Of a stretch of DNA of 12,592 nt, positions 1 to 7,256 are shown piece after piece. Below the pieces are notes generated by a model, which did not search any database, had not been told where the DNA came from, and worked only from the letters and a program-made list of their open reading frames with translations. How positions within the stretch are numbered: position 1 is the stretch's first letter; the number at the start of each line of letters is the position of its first letter. The stretch is from an uncultured Rickettsiales bacterium. Its GTDB lineage: Bacteria > Pseudomonadota > Alphaproteobacteria > Rs-D84. The stretch spans positions 1 to 12,592 of the forward strand of contig UROD01000018.1 of the NCBI GenBank assembly GCA_900549365.1, in the 5' to 3' direction. A program made the translations under genes and the position numbers.

Positions 1-55
1 TGCCGCATCCTGCGCTTCGCTTGGATTCATTGCGAGCGCAGCGCGGCAATCCAGT
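1..55. repeat. REP-like imperfect inverted repeat
   Basis: TGCCGC (1-6) and CTGCGCT (10-16) pair with AGCGCAG (35-41) and GCGGCA (43-48) around a short loop, giving an imperfect hairpin. The right half carries the ATTGCGAGCGCAGC-type core followed by GCAATCCAG, which resembles short palindromic elements dispersed between genes in many bacterial genomes. Only one copy is in this window, so its repetitive nature is inferred from the core and not seen here. No gene is evident between 1 and 90. Confidence 0.45.
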
Positions 56-90
56 TGATAATGTTATGCGCAGTGAAGACGGTGGTCATA

Positions 91-126
91 AAAAAAACTT
101 GTCCCCAAATGGGGACAAGTTTTTTA
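91..126 (-). terminator. Intrinsic terminator of the autotransporter gene
   Basis: ACTTGTCCCC (97-106) pairs perfectly with GGGGACAAGT (111-120) around an AAAT loop. On the minus strand the stem is followed by a run of about seven U (complement of the A-run 91-97). It begins directly after the autotransporter stop codon. A-U tracts flank both sides, so it could also stop plus-strand transcription. Confidence 0.9.
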
Positions 127-3100
127 TCAGAATTCATATCTGAATTTTGCCATACCAGTTTGTGATGTGTAATCTTTGTGCAGATTCAAATCATAAACCA
201 GCGAGATTTCCAGACCATTGTATTCTGCGGTCAGGCCAATTCCAAATTCCCCACCGAATCGGGACAGACGGTCGCCATCAACCACATAGGACGCTGCGCC
301 TGGCATTGTAACGGTGGACATTGCTTTGTCAGACACAAAGTCATATGTCGCTGCCGCGCGCAGTTCTGGGAACCAGTTGATAACCGAATCGTTTTCAATT
401 GCGAAACGATATTTCATACCAGCAATTCCAGTCAAGAAATCTGTATCATCGCTGCTGACATGGTTCAGGCCGTTGTTGTACGAATCCTGTGTCACATGCA
501 AATAACGCAGACCGACCTCTGGTGTCAGGCCAGACGCGAAATCATAACCGGTCATAACCTGTCCACCGAACGCGTCAGTGTCATAATCTGATTTCAGACG
601 AACACCAAATGCGTCAACGGTTTCGGTATATTTTGACATTGTGTAATTCAATGCCGCATTGACGAACCATTCGCTTGGCTTGTACTGGGCATATGCAAAT
701 ATGCTGTTGCTGTCAATTTCGGTATCGCGACCGCCATTGGCATGAACATCAGAATGTCCGAACGCATAACCCAAACCAATCGTGTACTGTTTGTCAATCA
801 GCGCATCAAACCCAGCCGACACACCACGGGTGTATCCGTTGAACTGGCCATTGAATTTGGATTTGTTAAACATACCCTGTGCCCACACGCCGTAATCAGC
901 ATCAGACAAATCACCACCGCTGCGGCCCATTGTGCCCGCCGATGGTGCGCCCGCCATACGATTCGCCGCCAGTGTCATGACTGCGCCCTGAACAGATTGC
1001 GCAACCGATTGAACGACAGGTTGATCAACTGGGCTTGCCTTGGCAGATTCGATTTCAACATAATCTGTATCGCCATTACGCAATGCCTGTTGCGCGTTCA
1101 GCGATGCAATATTTGCCAAATCGTTATCTACATTTGCCAACGCAGCGACCGTATTTGCCGCAATATCAGTCAGACCAGTTTCCTTCGCAATTTCTTCAAC
1201 CTTTTTGGTTGCGATTGTAACTGCGCCATTATCGCCCTTGGTCACATCATAGATTGCGCCAGCATCAACGACAGTATATTCGTTCGCATTTTCACCAAAT
1301 ATATTATATGTCCCTGTTGTTGCAACATTCAATGACACTTTGCCGTTGCCTTTGTATGTTTCTGCCAACAGTTTACCATAGTTGTTCGCCCCAACAATTG
1401 TTGCGCCAACCGTGCCGTCCAGTGTCAATTCTTTTTGTTGAACCGTCGCAGTGCCAATATTCAGCGTTGCACCATCAGCAATGGTCAATGCGCCATCGCC
1501 TGTGATACCGCCATCAATGGTCGTTGTGCCGCCAGTCACCGTCAATTTACCCAAGTTGTAAATATCGTTTCCGACGCCACCGGCCATATTACCGGTAAAT
1601 GTATTTTCACCGGACAGGGTTATTTGTGCGTTGGCCTCGTTAAACAATGCACCACCGTTTTCCGTGGCCACATTGTTCATAAAGTTCACGCCTGTGAACA
1701 TCATCGAACCGGCCTTGCCTTGCTTGTCTGCATCGCCGTGATTATAGACAGCCCCACCCTGTTTTGCACTGTTGCCATCAAACGAACTTTTTTCAATATA
1801 AACATTGCCCTCAGCTGTATCACTGTTGTGGAAATAATTATCAAACGCACCACCCGTCTGTTTTGCGGTATTATTCGCAAATACCGTATTGATAATGTCA
1901 ATTACACCACGATTATCATTTTTCCCGCTATTCGCAAAACGCGTTGAAATTGCACCACCAACAGTATCAGACGAATTACCACGGAATAAAACACCGTCCA
2001 AATTCGTTCTGGCGGTTGAACCCAAGAACATTGCACCACCACCAGGATTGTTATTCAACACCTTGTTATTTTCAAAGCGTGAATTTTTAATCCACATACC
2101 ATATTGGTTTGGGTTTTCTTTGGCTGCTGCACTATCTGGATTTGCATTTGCAACGTTCACAATTGCACCGCCACCATCGTCACTGGCATTACCATCCCAA
2201 TCAGCAACATTACCAGAAAACAGTGAATCTTCGATATGCACCGCAACATAGTGTTTGTTACCGGTATAAGCATACAAAGCACCACCAAAATCTGCCTTGT
2301 TGCCAATAAATTTTGACGCCTTGATATCAACATCACCGTTAGCGATGGACACCGCACCACTGTCTGCCTCGCCACTTGCTGTGTTACCAACAAATTCAGA
2401 ATTCAAGATTTTTGTCTTTTCACCGTTTTTGACGTTTATACTAACTGCACCGCCAGAATAACCATTCACACTGTTACCTGTGAATTTTACACTATTCAAC
2501 GTCAAACCACCGGTGTTATAAATCGCACCCCCCTCGGCCTTATCCCCAGATGCAATATTCTTGTAAAATTCAGAATTAGAAATTGTCAATGTACCTTCAT
2601 TAAAGATAGCACCGCCACTTTTACCAGCCGTATTACCGGTAAATGTGTTTCCACCAGACAAACTTACCGACCCACCTGTGGCATTGTATATTGCACCACC
2701 GCTTTCACCAGCAACATTGCCTGTAAATGTAGAATTTGCAATATTAACCTCTGCAAGGCCGCTACCATTGTTTTGTGGGGTCACATTTGCTATTGCGCCA
2801 CCAATCTTGCCAGCGCGATTTGATTCAAATACTGCGCCATCAATAATACCAATGTGTCCAGCATTGACAATCGCACCACCTTGCTGGGCTGGTCCCACAA
2901 CCGCCGTATTATTGATAAACTTTGTCTTATAAATACCTTCTACCACGCTGCCCCAGGTTCCATTATTGATTGCACCACCATTTCCTGCGACGTTGGAATC
3001 AAATACACTATCTGTAATTGTAGATATAGTTCCCTGATTACGGATTGCCCCCCCCTGAGATATTCCACCAGAATTACCAATGAAATGTGATTTTGAAATC

Positions 3101-3597
3101 AGATTTATTGTTCCACCCTTGACGCTGGCTGATGTTTTTGAATTGTTAATAGCACCACCCTGAGCCGCGGTATTATTTTCAAAAACAACACCTATCAGAT
3201 TGTCCAATGTTCCAGTACTGCTGTTATACAACGCGCCAGCGGCCTTTGTACTATTATTGCCAACAAATTTAGTTCCTGCGGCGATTTCCATTTTACCGTC
3301 ATTCCAAACCGCACCACCAAATTTTGCGCTGTTGCCTGTGAACGAAACGCCATCGCCCAGTGTCAATGTACCACTGTTAAAGATTGCCCCGCCGTTTCCA
3401 TCTGTTTTGTTGTTTGTGAACTGTGCCCCAGCTAAATTTTCGGTTGCATCAGCGTCAACAACTAATCTGGTTTTAGTATCATCTGCACTTGCACCACCGA
3501 TAACGACCATTGCGCCTATTGCGGCAATAAATGCATGTTTCAATACGGCACGATATGCTGCAGTTAGTTCTTTGATTGCTGTACGGGACATTTTCAT
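127..3597 (-). CDS. Polymorphic membrane protein-type autotransporter adhesin
   Basis: Predicted 1156-aa type V secreted surface protein. Residues 1-38 form a long Sec signal peptide with a basic N-region, a hydrophobic core and an ASA cleavage site. Residues about 60-700 carry roughly 20 spaced GGA[IVL]xN motifs alternating with FxxN/F.GN motifs, the signature of chlamydial POMP/Pmp beta-helix repeats. A less repetitive stalk follows to about 900. The last 256 residues (from DYGVWAQG) are an autotransporter beta-barrel with alternating aromatic strands, ending in KFRYEF with the terminal Phe expected by the BAM machinery. The start is placed at the ATG at 3597 because AAAGGAG lies 7 nt upstream; the longer TTG-initiated frame (3618) would put that ribosome site inside the gene. 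It is monocistronic with its own promoter and terminator. The role is probably adhesion or immune variation; the family is secure, the ligand unknown. Confidence 0.93.
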   Translation of the reverse strand: MKMSRTAIKELTAAYRAVLKHAFIAAIGAMVVIGGASADDTKTRLVVDADATENLAGAQFTNNKTDGNGGAIFNSGTLTLGDGVSFTGNSAKFGGAVWNDGKMEIAAGTKFVGNNSTKAAGALYNSSTGTLDNLIGVVFENNTAAQGGAINNSKTSASVKGGTINLISKSHFIGNSGGISQGGAIRNQGTISTITDSVFDSNVAGNGGAINNGTWGSVVEGIYKTKFINNTAVVGPAQQGGAIVNAGHIGIIDGAVFESNRAGKIGGAIANVTPQNNGSGLAEVNIANSTFTGNVAGESGGAIYNATGGSVSLSGGNTFTGNTAGKSGGAIFNEGTLTISNSEFYKNIASGDKAEGGAIYNTGGLTLNSVKFTGNSVNGYSGGAVSINVKNGEKTKILNSEFVGNTASGEADSGAVSIANGDVDIKASKFIGNKADFGGALYAYTGNKHYVAVHIEDSLFSGNVADWDGNASDDGGGAIVNVANANPDSAAAKENPNQYGMWIKNSRFENNKVLNNNPGGGAMFLGSTARTNLDGVLFRGNSSDTVGGAISTRFANSGKNDNRGVIDIINTVFANNTAKQTGGAFDNYFHNSDTAEGNVYIEKSSFDGNSAKQGGAVYNHGDADKQGKAGSMMFTGVNFMNNVATENGGALFNEANAQITLSGENTFTGNMAGGVGNDIYNLGKLTVTGGTTTIDGGITGDGALTIADGATLNIGTATVQQKELTLDGTVGATIVGANNYGKLLAETYKGNGKVSLNVATTGTYNIFGENANEYTVVDAGAIYDVTKGDNGAVTIATKKVEEIAKETGLTDIAANTVAALANVDNDLANIASLNAQQALRNGDTDYVEIESAKASPVDQPVVQSVAQSVQGAVMTLAANRMAGAPSAGTMGRSGGDLSDADYGVWAQGMFNKSKFNGQFNGYTRGVSAGFDALIDKQYTIGLGYAFGHSDVHANGGRDTEIDSNSIFAYAQYKPSEWFVNAALNYTMSKYTETVDAFGVRLKSDYDTDAFGGQVMTGYDFASGLTPEVGLRYLHVTQDSYNNGLNHVSSDDTDFLTGIAGMKYRFAIENDSVINWFPELRAAATYDFVSDKAMSTVTMPGAASYVVDGDRLSRFGGEFGIGLTAEYNGLEISLVYDLNLHKDYTSQTGMAKFRYEF
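1570..3440 (-). repeat. Tandem degenerate GGAI/FxxN beta-helix repeats in the passenger
   Basis: About 20 units of roughly 25-40 residues, each with GGAI, GGAV, GGAL or a close variant followed by a small or Asn residue, and then F.[GN]N. At DNA level the plus strand shows many copies of GCACCACC or close variants. Units are degenerate in sequence and length, so this is protein-fold repetition and not a recent tandem duplication, although short identical blocks could recombine. Confidence 0.85.
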
Positions 3598-3648
3598 GTG
3601 GATTCTCCTTTGTTCCAAATGACGGCATATAACTGCCTGTTAATTTCA

Positions 3649-3676
3649 TTTATAGCATCTGTTTGTACACTTGCAA
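3649..3676 (-). promoter_or_regulatory. Sigma70-like promoter of the autotransporter gene
   Basis: On the minus strand TTGCAA (3671-3676, -35) is separated by 16 nt from TATAAA (3649-3654, -10). The predicted start, near 3642, gives an untranslated leader of about 45 nt with AAAGGAG in front of the ATG at 3597. It lies downstream of the terminator at 3719-3745, so the gene does not depend on read-through. Confidence 0.6.
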
Positions 3677-3718
3677 GCGCAAAATTATCACGTCAGGACA
3701 TGTGTCAAAACAAATTGC

Positions 3719-3745
3719 AAAAAACCGCCAAAAATTATTTGACGG
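3719..3745 (-). terminator. Intrinsic terminator ending the structured element upstream of the autotransporter
   Basis: Read on the minus strand, CCGTCAAA (3738-3745) pairs with TTTGGCGG (3725-3732) across a TAATT loop and is followed by U6 (3719-3724). One pair is U-G on the minus strand but would be an A-C mismatch on the plus strand, so the minus strand is the functional one. Confidence 0.7.
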
Positions 3746-3841
3746 TCGGGGATTTCAACAAATCATATATAGGAATGACCCCACCGATCTTTGGGTTTCC
3801 CCTGTTGTATTACCGGTGGATCCCCGACCATAATGGTGGGG
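3719..3841 (-). ncRNA. Candidate structured RNA upstream of the autotransporter
   Basis: Minus-strand elements in order: a hairpin with paired CCCC/GGGG and ACCAT/ATGGT (3822-3841); GGTCGGGGAT (3820-3829); CCACCG (3814-3819), which pairs with CGGTGG (3781-3786) around an inner GGG-GAAA-CCC hairpin; about 27 nt of mostly unpaired sequence; ATCCCCGACC (3744-3753), the exact complement of GGTCGGGGAT; then the terminator. The first hairpin and the long-range GGTCGGGGAT pairing exclude each other. ATCCCCGACC also shares its last two bases with the terminator stem. The GNRA-type loop and the U-G pair fit a minus-strand RNA. No convincing promoter is visible; TATATA at 3912-3917 is a weak candidate. 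I do not recognise an RNA family. Confidence 0.45.
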
Positions 3842-4030
3842 TACATACAATAAATGGCGCATGTGCGCCGCTTTACTGTGCGGATTTGACACGTGCATTG
3901 CGCGCGTCACCTATATACGGGCTTGTTGAAGGCCCCGAACCCAAATCCCTTTGGATTCATATTCAGTATAATCAACATAAAATCAAATTTCAATCATAAA
4001 AAATTCCCATGGGGGTGGTCATTACTCTCT
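3842..4030. other. Non-coding spacer with small palindromes
   Basis: The plus-strand frame through this stretch has no ribosome site, biased codon use or recognisable product. A perfect hairpin, GGCGCA-TG-TGCGCC, lies at 3856-3869 and CCCATGGG near 4006-4013. TTGACA at 3886 and TATATA at 3912 are 20 nt apart, too far for a standard promoter. I see no gene. Confidence 0.5.
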
Positions 4031-4067
4031 GTCATAAAAAACGGGGCGATGCCCCGTTTTTTATGAC
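4031..4067 (-). terminator. Intrinsic terminator of the DUF1015 gene
   Basis: A perfect 17-bp inverted repeat (4031-4047 with 4051-4067) has a GAT loop. The GC core is CGGGGC/GCCCCG, flanked by six A and six T. It overlaps the stop codon of the DUF1015 gene (TAA, 4061-4063). Its symmetry would let it work in both directions. Confidence 0.92.
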
Positions 4068-5299
4068 AACTTGTGAATAACCAAGCCACTGCGCAACTTT
4101 GGTTCAAACCACGTTGTCTTGGGTGGCATAATGTTGCCCGTGTCGGCAATATCAATAATCTGGCGCATGGTAACGGGGTACAACGCAAACGCCGCAACCA
4201 TTTCACCCGAATCAACGCGTTTCTGCAATTCCGACAACCCGCGAATACCACCGACAAAATCGATTCGTTTGCTGGTGCGCAAATCACCCAGATTCAAGAT
4301 TTTATCAAACACCAAATTTGACAATACCGTCACGTCCAGAACGCCTATCGGGTCGTTGTCGTTATATGTACCAGATTTCGCCGTCAAACTGTACCAATGG
4401 CCGTTCAGGTACATGCCAAAGTTATGCAACTTCGTCGGCTTGTAAATTTCTGTGCCCATATCGGTAACGTCAAACGATTCGCCCAGACGCGCCAAAAATT
4501 CATCTGGCGTCAATCCATTCAAATCACGCACAACGCGGTTATAGTCAATAACGTGCAGTTGTGATTCTGGGAATATCACCGCCAAGAAATAGTTATATTC
4601 TTCGTCCCCTGTGTGATTCGGATTTTGCGCACGTTTTTCCGCGCCAACACGTGCGGCGGCGGCGGTTCTGTGGTGACCATCGGCAACATACATCGCCGGA
4701 ATATTTTTGAATATTTCAGTTATGCGCGCATTGACCGCATCATCTGTAATTGCCCAGAACGTGTGGCCAAAACCATCAGGCGCGACAAAGTCATATTCTG
4801 GTGCGTGCGCCGCAACCCAGTCGGCGACAATCTTGTTCATTTCATCAACATCAGGATACGCAAAGAACACCGGTTCAATATTCGCATTTTGGATACGAAC
4901 GTGAATCATACGGTCGTCTTCTTTGTCCTTGCGCGTCAATTCGTGCTTTTTAATTTTGCCAGACATATAGTCATCAACATTTGCCGCCGCAACCAAACCG
5001 TACTGTGTGCGACCGTCCATTGTCTGGGCATAGATGTAATACATTTCTTTTGGGTCTTGGACCAGCCAGCCACGTTCCTGCCACAGTTTGAAATTTTCCA
5101 CCGCTTTGTCATAAACGGCCTGAGAATGTTCATCGGCAATCGGGTCAAAATCAATTTCTGGTTTGATAATATGCAACAGTGATTTTTCACCGGCCTCTTG
5201 CTTGGCCTCCACAGAATTCAGAACGTCATATGGACGCGACGCGACCTGGGCCGCTAAATCTTTTGGTGGACGAACACCGGCAAATGGTTTGATTTTCAT
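4061..5299 (-). CDS. DUF1015 family protein (COG4198)
   Basis: A 412-aa soluble protein without signal peptide or membrane segment, full length for the DUF1015 family. Conserved blocks: RPYDVL (22-27), HELTRKDKEDDR (119-130), ADGHHR followed by an Ala-rich helix (206-216), and MPPKTTWFEPKLRSGL near the C terminus (391-406). The biochemical function of the family is not established to my knowledge. ADGHHR resembles the (D)GxHR phosphate-binding loop of ParB/sulfiredoxin-fold proteins, including ADP-dependent free serine kinase, so a small-molecule phosphotransfer role is conceivable but unproven. The start is supported by AAGGAG 9 nt upstream of the ATG. It follows the amidase gene by 72 nt but has its own -10 box and a palindrome in that gap, so separate regulation is likely. 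Confidence 0.9.
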   Translation of the reverse strand: MKIKPFAGVRPPKDLAAQVASRPYDVLNSVEAKQEAGEKSLLHIIKPEIDFDPIADEHSQAVYDKAVENFKLWQERGWLVQDPKEMYYIYAQTMDGRTQYGLVAAANVDDYMSGKIKKHELTRKDKEDDRMIHVRIQNANIEPVFFAYPDVDEMNKIVADWVAAHAPEYDFVAPDGFGHTFWAITDDAVNARITEIFKNIPAMYVADGHHRTAAAARVGAEKRAQNPNHTGDEEYNYFLAVIFPESQLHVIDYNRVVRDLNGLTPDEFLARLGESFDVTDMGTEIYKPTKLHNFGMYLNGHWYSLTAKSGTYNDNDPIGVLDVTVLSNLVFDKILNLGDLRTSKRIDFVGGIRGLSELQKRVDSGEMVAAFALYPVTMRQIIDIADTGNIMPPKTTWFEPKLRSGLVIHKLS

Positions 5300-5308
5300 A
5301 TCAGATTT

Positions 5309-5360
5309 CTCCTTGGGTTATACACCCAAGGATTATATCTGGTTTATAATTAAATCAAAG
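5309..5360 (-). promoter_or_regulatory. Promoter of the DUF1015 gene with operator-like palindrome
   Basis: A perfect minus-strand TATAAT (5332-5337) has a weak -35 (CTTTGA at 5355-5360 with 17 nt spacing, or TTTGAT at 5354-5359 with 16). Directly after the -10 lies a perfect inverted repeat, CCTTGGGT-N5-ACCCAAGG (5311-5331), which spans the expected start site (about 5325). The ribosome site AAGGAG (5309-5314) overlaps its proximal arm. If transcription starts inside the palindrome, the RNA cannot form the full hairpin, so the element is more likely a DNA operator. The binding protein is unknown. Confidence 0.6.
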
Positions 5361-5371
5361 ACAAATATTTT

Positions 5372-6514
5372 TTATTCCATAAACTCGGTCACAGTCAGGT
5401 CTGTTTCAACCGTGACTGGCGTCGGTGCATATTCAATTTGCACGGGAACAATCGTCGGATTCTTGCTGGCGTCCAGTGGGTGCGTCTGGAACGCGACCGC
5501 GCCAAAATCAATCGCCGACATATCAATCGACCGCACCGTACGGTCATACATAGTGTGATAATAAATCACCATATTTTTCAAATCGGTCGCGATTGTCCAC
5601 TGGGTGGCAGACGGCATATTGTTAGGCGCACGCCCAACCGCAAACTGAACGCCCGTCGGCACGTCAAAATTATTCAGAATATGAAACGCCTGCATCGCGG
5701 AATCAAACGCGGTCTTTTGCTTTAATGAATATGATTCCAAGAATGCCGCACGAACGAATCGCGATGGCGGCGTAAAGTCCCCAGGCAATCCGTGGAAACC
5801 ACTGCCCGAACCAAACGCCGTCAACGTAAGTCCATTCATATCAACTGGCCCCGCCGTCCCAGGGATTAAATTCACGTAATTGTTCAAATTAGACCTGTGC
5901 CACGGGAACGATGGCGCGTTGGTCAAAACGCCCATTGGGTTGTCATAAAAATTGACCTCGCCATCAACGATCTCTATCACGACCTGACGACCAGACGGGT
6001 CGGTTATACGCCAATGCACGGTATCGGCGCGGGAATCAATATTGATGATGCGAATGTTTTGCATTGCTGCACGCAACTCATCAATGGTGGCAAAGTTCGC
6101 CAACACCCACGATACGAATTGCAAATCACCAATGGATTGCCCCGCCAATGCCGCGTCATACGGTTTGTATTTGCCGTATTTTGGAAAATAGAACAACGCC
6201 GCAGACAGCCCCGCCTCGTTCGTGCCATCAACGATAAATTCGGCCTGTTCCATACCCAACCCGACATAGCCGTATTTCGCGGTATATTGCATACCGCCAG
6301 ACGCATTGTTAGGCAAAATCGCCGTCTGGGTATAACCACGCGGAATCACAACATATATGTTGTCCATCTCTTCGCGTGACCAATCAATTGTACGTGCGAC
6401 AACGACACCGCCGTCGTCGGATTTCAGCGTGATACCCGTACAGGCATCTGCACTGTTTGCAGCCACCAATGGCATTGCCACCGCCAGCGCATAAAATAAT
6501 TTTCTCGTCTCCAT
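5372..6514 (-). CDS. Exported choloylglycine hydrolase-family amidase (linear amide C-N hydrolase)
   Basis: A 380-aa Ntn hydrolase of the bile salt hydrolase/penicillin V acylase superfamily (PF02275), which cleaves linear amide bonds. A Sec signal peptide (1-24, ending in ADA) would be removed exactly in front of Cys25. This exposes the catalytic N-terminal Cys and indicates periplasmic maturation. Matching catalytic residues, with bile salt hydrolase numbering: Cys25 (2), Arg41 (18) and Asp44 (21) in ARTIDWS, Asn99 in GTNEAGLS (about 82), Asn199 in LTNAP (175) and Arg252 in PSRFVR (228). The active site therefore looks complete. Substrate cannot be assigned: conjugated bile salts, penicillin V-like amides, N-acyl amino acids or acyl-homoserine lactones are all possible. 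There is no clear Shine-Dalgarno. CATAAT lies 6 nt before the ATG (6521-6526), inside a CCGCAT-T-ATGCGG palindrome (6517-6529). The 46-nt gap to the preceding gene allows co-transcription. Confidence 0.9.
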   Translation of the reverse strand: METRKLFYALAVAMPLVAANSADACTGITLKSDDGGVVVARTIDWSREEMDNIYVVIPRGYTQTAILPNNASGGMQYTAKYGYVGLGMEQAEFIVDGTNEAGLSAALFYFPKYGKYKPYDAALAGQSIGDLQFVSWVLANFATIDELRAAMQNIRIINIDSRADTVHWRITDPSGRQVVIEIVDGEVNFYDNPMGVLTNAPSFPWHRSNLNNYVNLIPGTAGPVDMNGLTLTAFGSGSGFHGLPGDFTPPSRFVRAAFLESYSLKQKTAFDSAMQAFHILNNFDVPTGVQFAVGRAPNNMPSATQWTIATDLKNMVIYYHTMYDRTVRSIDMSAIDFGAVAFQTHPLDASKNPTIVPVQIEYAPTPVTVETDLTVTEFME

Positions 6515-6560
6515 ACCCGCATTATGCGGCGGACGCTTTTATAAATCTATGGGTTTGATT

Positions 6561-7085
6561 TCACAGTTCCAATGCCGGCACCCAAATTGCGCGTACCGCA
6601 TCATTGTCCACGCGCCGCGCCAATTCGGCAATCATTTCCAAAATAAATTCGCGCTGTGCATCCGACCACGACAACCGCGACATCACGCGGTCATAGAACG
6701 CGCGCACGGTTTCATATTCTGTCTGGTTCAGTATCATGGCCTGTTCAAAATTCGCACTGTGCCAATCGCAGACCATCTCTGTCAAAACACTTTTTGGAAT
6801 CTGGCACACATCGTCCCACGCGCCGATATGATGCGGCTGCATGCTATGATGCTCGTCATGAACGCGTTTGTACAGTTCCAAATGCTGGGGCAACATTTTC
6901 ATATCTGGGTGATATGCCACATAATTTCGATATGCATAACCCGTTTGATATGGTTCTGTGAATTTATCGCTGTCGTGCATGGGAAACGCCGCCCCCACCA
7001 GTTCCGCGAAATAATTCAAACAATCAATGTGACAGTGCGTACGCACCAAGTGAAATTTAATAATATCAGATACCGGAATGTTCAT
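6561..7085 (-). CDS. DUF5662-like His-rich helical protein
   Basis: About 174 aa, predicted mostly helical, no signal peptide. It carries RTHCHID, PMHDSDKF, a dense YKRVHDEHHSMQPHH block and MVCDWHSA. This series of His/Asp motifs is typical of the uncharacterised DUF5662 family and resembles metal-binding HD-type phosphohydrolases, so metal binding is inferred and activity unknown. An upstream ATG (7094) is also in frame. I prefer 7085 because an extended -10 (TGA-TATTAT, minus strand 7093-7101) overlaps that upstream ATG and places the expected transcription start on the ATG at 7085. This would make a leaderless mRNA, consistent with the absence of a Shine-Dalgarno. It is divergent from tRNA-Gln and precedes the amidase gene. 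Confidence 0.7.
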   Translation of the reverse strand: MNIPVSDIIKFHLVRTHCHIDCLNYFAELVGAAFPMHDSDKFTEPYQTGYAYRNYVAYHPDMKMLPQHLELYKRVHDEHHSMQPHHIGAWDDVCQIPKSVLTEMVCDWHSANFEQAMILNQTEYETVRAFYDRVMSRLSWSDAQREFILEMIAELARRVDNDAVRAIWVPALEL

Positions 7086-7092
7086 AGGGTGC

Positions 7093-7101
7093 ATAATATC
7101 A
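7093..7101 (-). promoter_or_regulatory. Extended -10 promoter, probably for a leaderless mRNA
   Basis: On the minus strand TGATATTAT matches TGn plus a -10 hexamer (TATTAT, 7093-7098). No -35 is recognisable. Seven nucleotides separate it from the preferred ATG at 7085, so the start codon would coincide with the transcription start. Confidence 0.45.
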
Positions 7102-7142
7102 CAAAAACGACCGCCCCGCCACCAAAAGCATATAAATTTTCA

Positions 7143-7171
7143 TTGCAAAACGAAAAAAGACATTATATAAT
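7143..7171 (+). promoter_or_regulatory. Sigma70 promoter of tRNA-Gln
   Basis: TTGCAA (7143-7148) and a consensus TATAAT (7166-7171) are spaced by exactly 17 nt. Initiation would fall about 5 nt before the mature tRNA 5' end at 7183, so very little 5' processing would be needed. Confidence 0.8.
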
Positions 7172-7182
7172 GCGCACCGCAT

Positions 7183-7256
7183 TGGGGCATAGTTTAACGG
7201 TAGAACTCCGGACTCTGACTCCGTCAGTGTTGGTTCGAATCCAGCTGCCCCAACCA
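7183..7256 (+). tRNA. tRNA-Gln (anticodon CTG), CCA encoded
   Basis: The cloverleaf folds as follows: acceptor TGGGGCA/TGCCCCA with discriminator A and encoded CCA (7254-7256); D-stem GTTT/GAAC with an AACGGTA loop; anticodon loop CTCTGAC, giving CTG, which reads CAG (Gln); T-arm GTTGG-TTCGAAT-CCAGC. The U-A type first acceptor pair is a known tRNA-Gln identity feature. The outermost anticodon-stem pair (27-43) appears as C-U, a small irregularity. It is the only plus-strand gene here. Confidence 0.95.

Noticed and set aside
742..1335. Long plus-strand frames opposite the autotransporter, such as this 197-codon one
   Set aside because: They are antisense shadows created by the repetitive composition of the passenger and barrel. 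They are rich in Cys, Arg and Ile with no coherent domain.
1570..3440. Possible CRISPR or DNA tandem array in the GCACCACC-rich stretch
   Set aside because: Spacing is irregular, the repeats are degenerate and the whole stretch is an open reading frame encoding beta-helix units.
3886..3917. Plus-strand promoter TTGACA/TATATA
   Set aside because: Spacing of 20 nt is too long and no plus-strand gene follows before the terminator at 4031.
3598..3999. Plus-strand frame of 133 codons upstream of the autotransporter
   Set aside because: It has no ribosome site or family-like motifs, and it runs through a palindromic region, a minus-strand promoter and a terminator. It is better explained as non-coding.
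81..4022. The word GGTGGTCAT occurs at 81-89 and 4014-4022, in both cases just beyond the terminator of a minus-strand gene
   Set aside because: A 9-base match at two sites is too little to call a repeat or signal.
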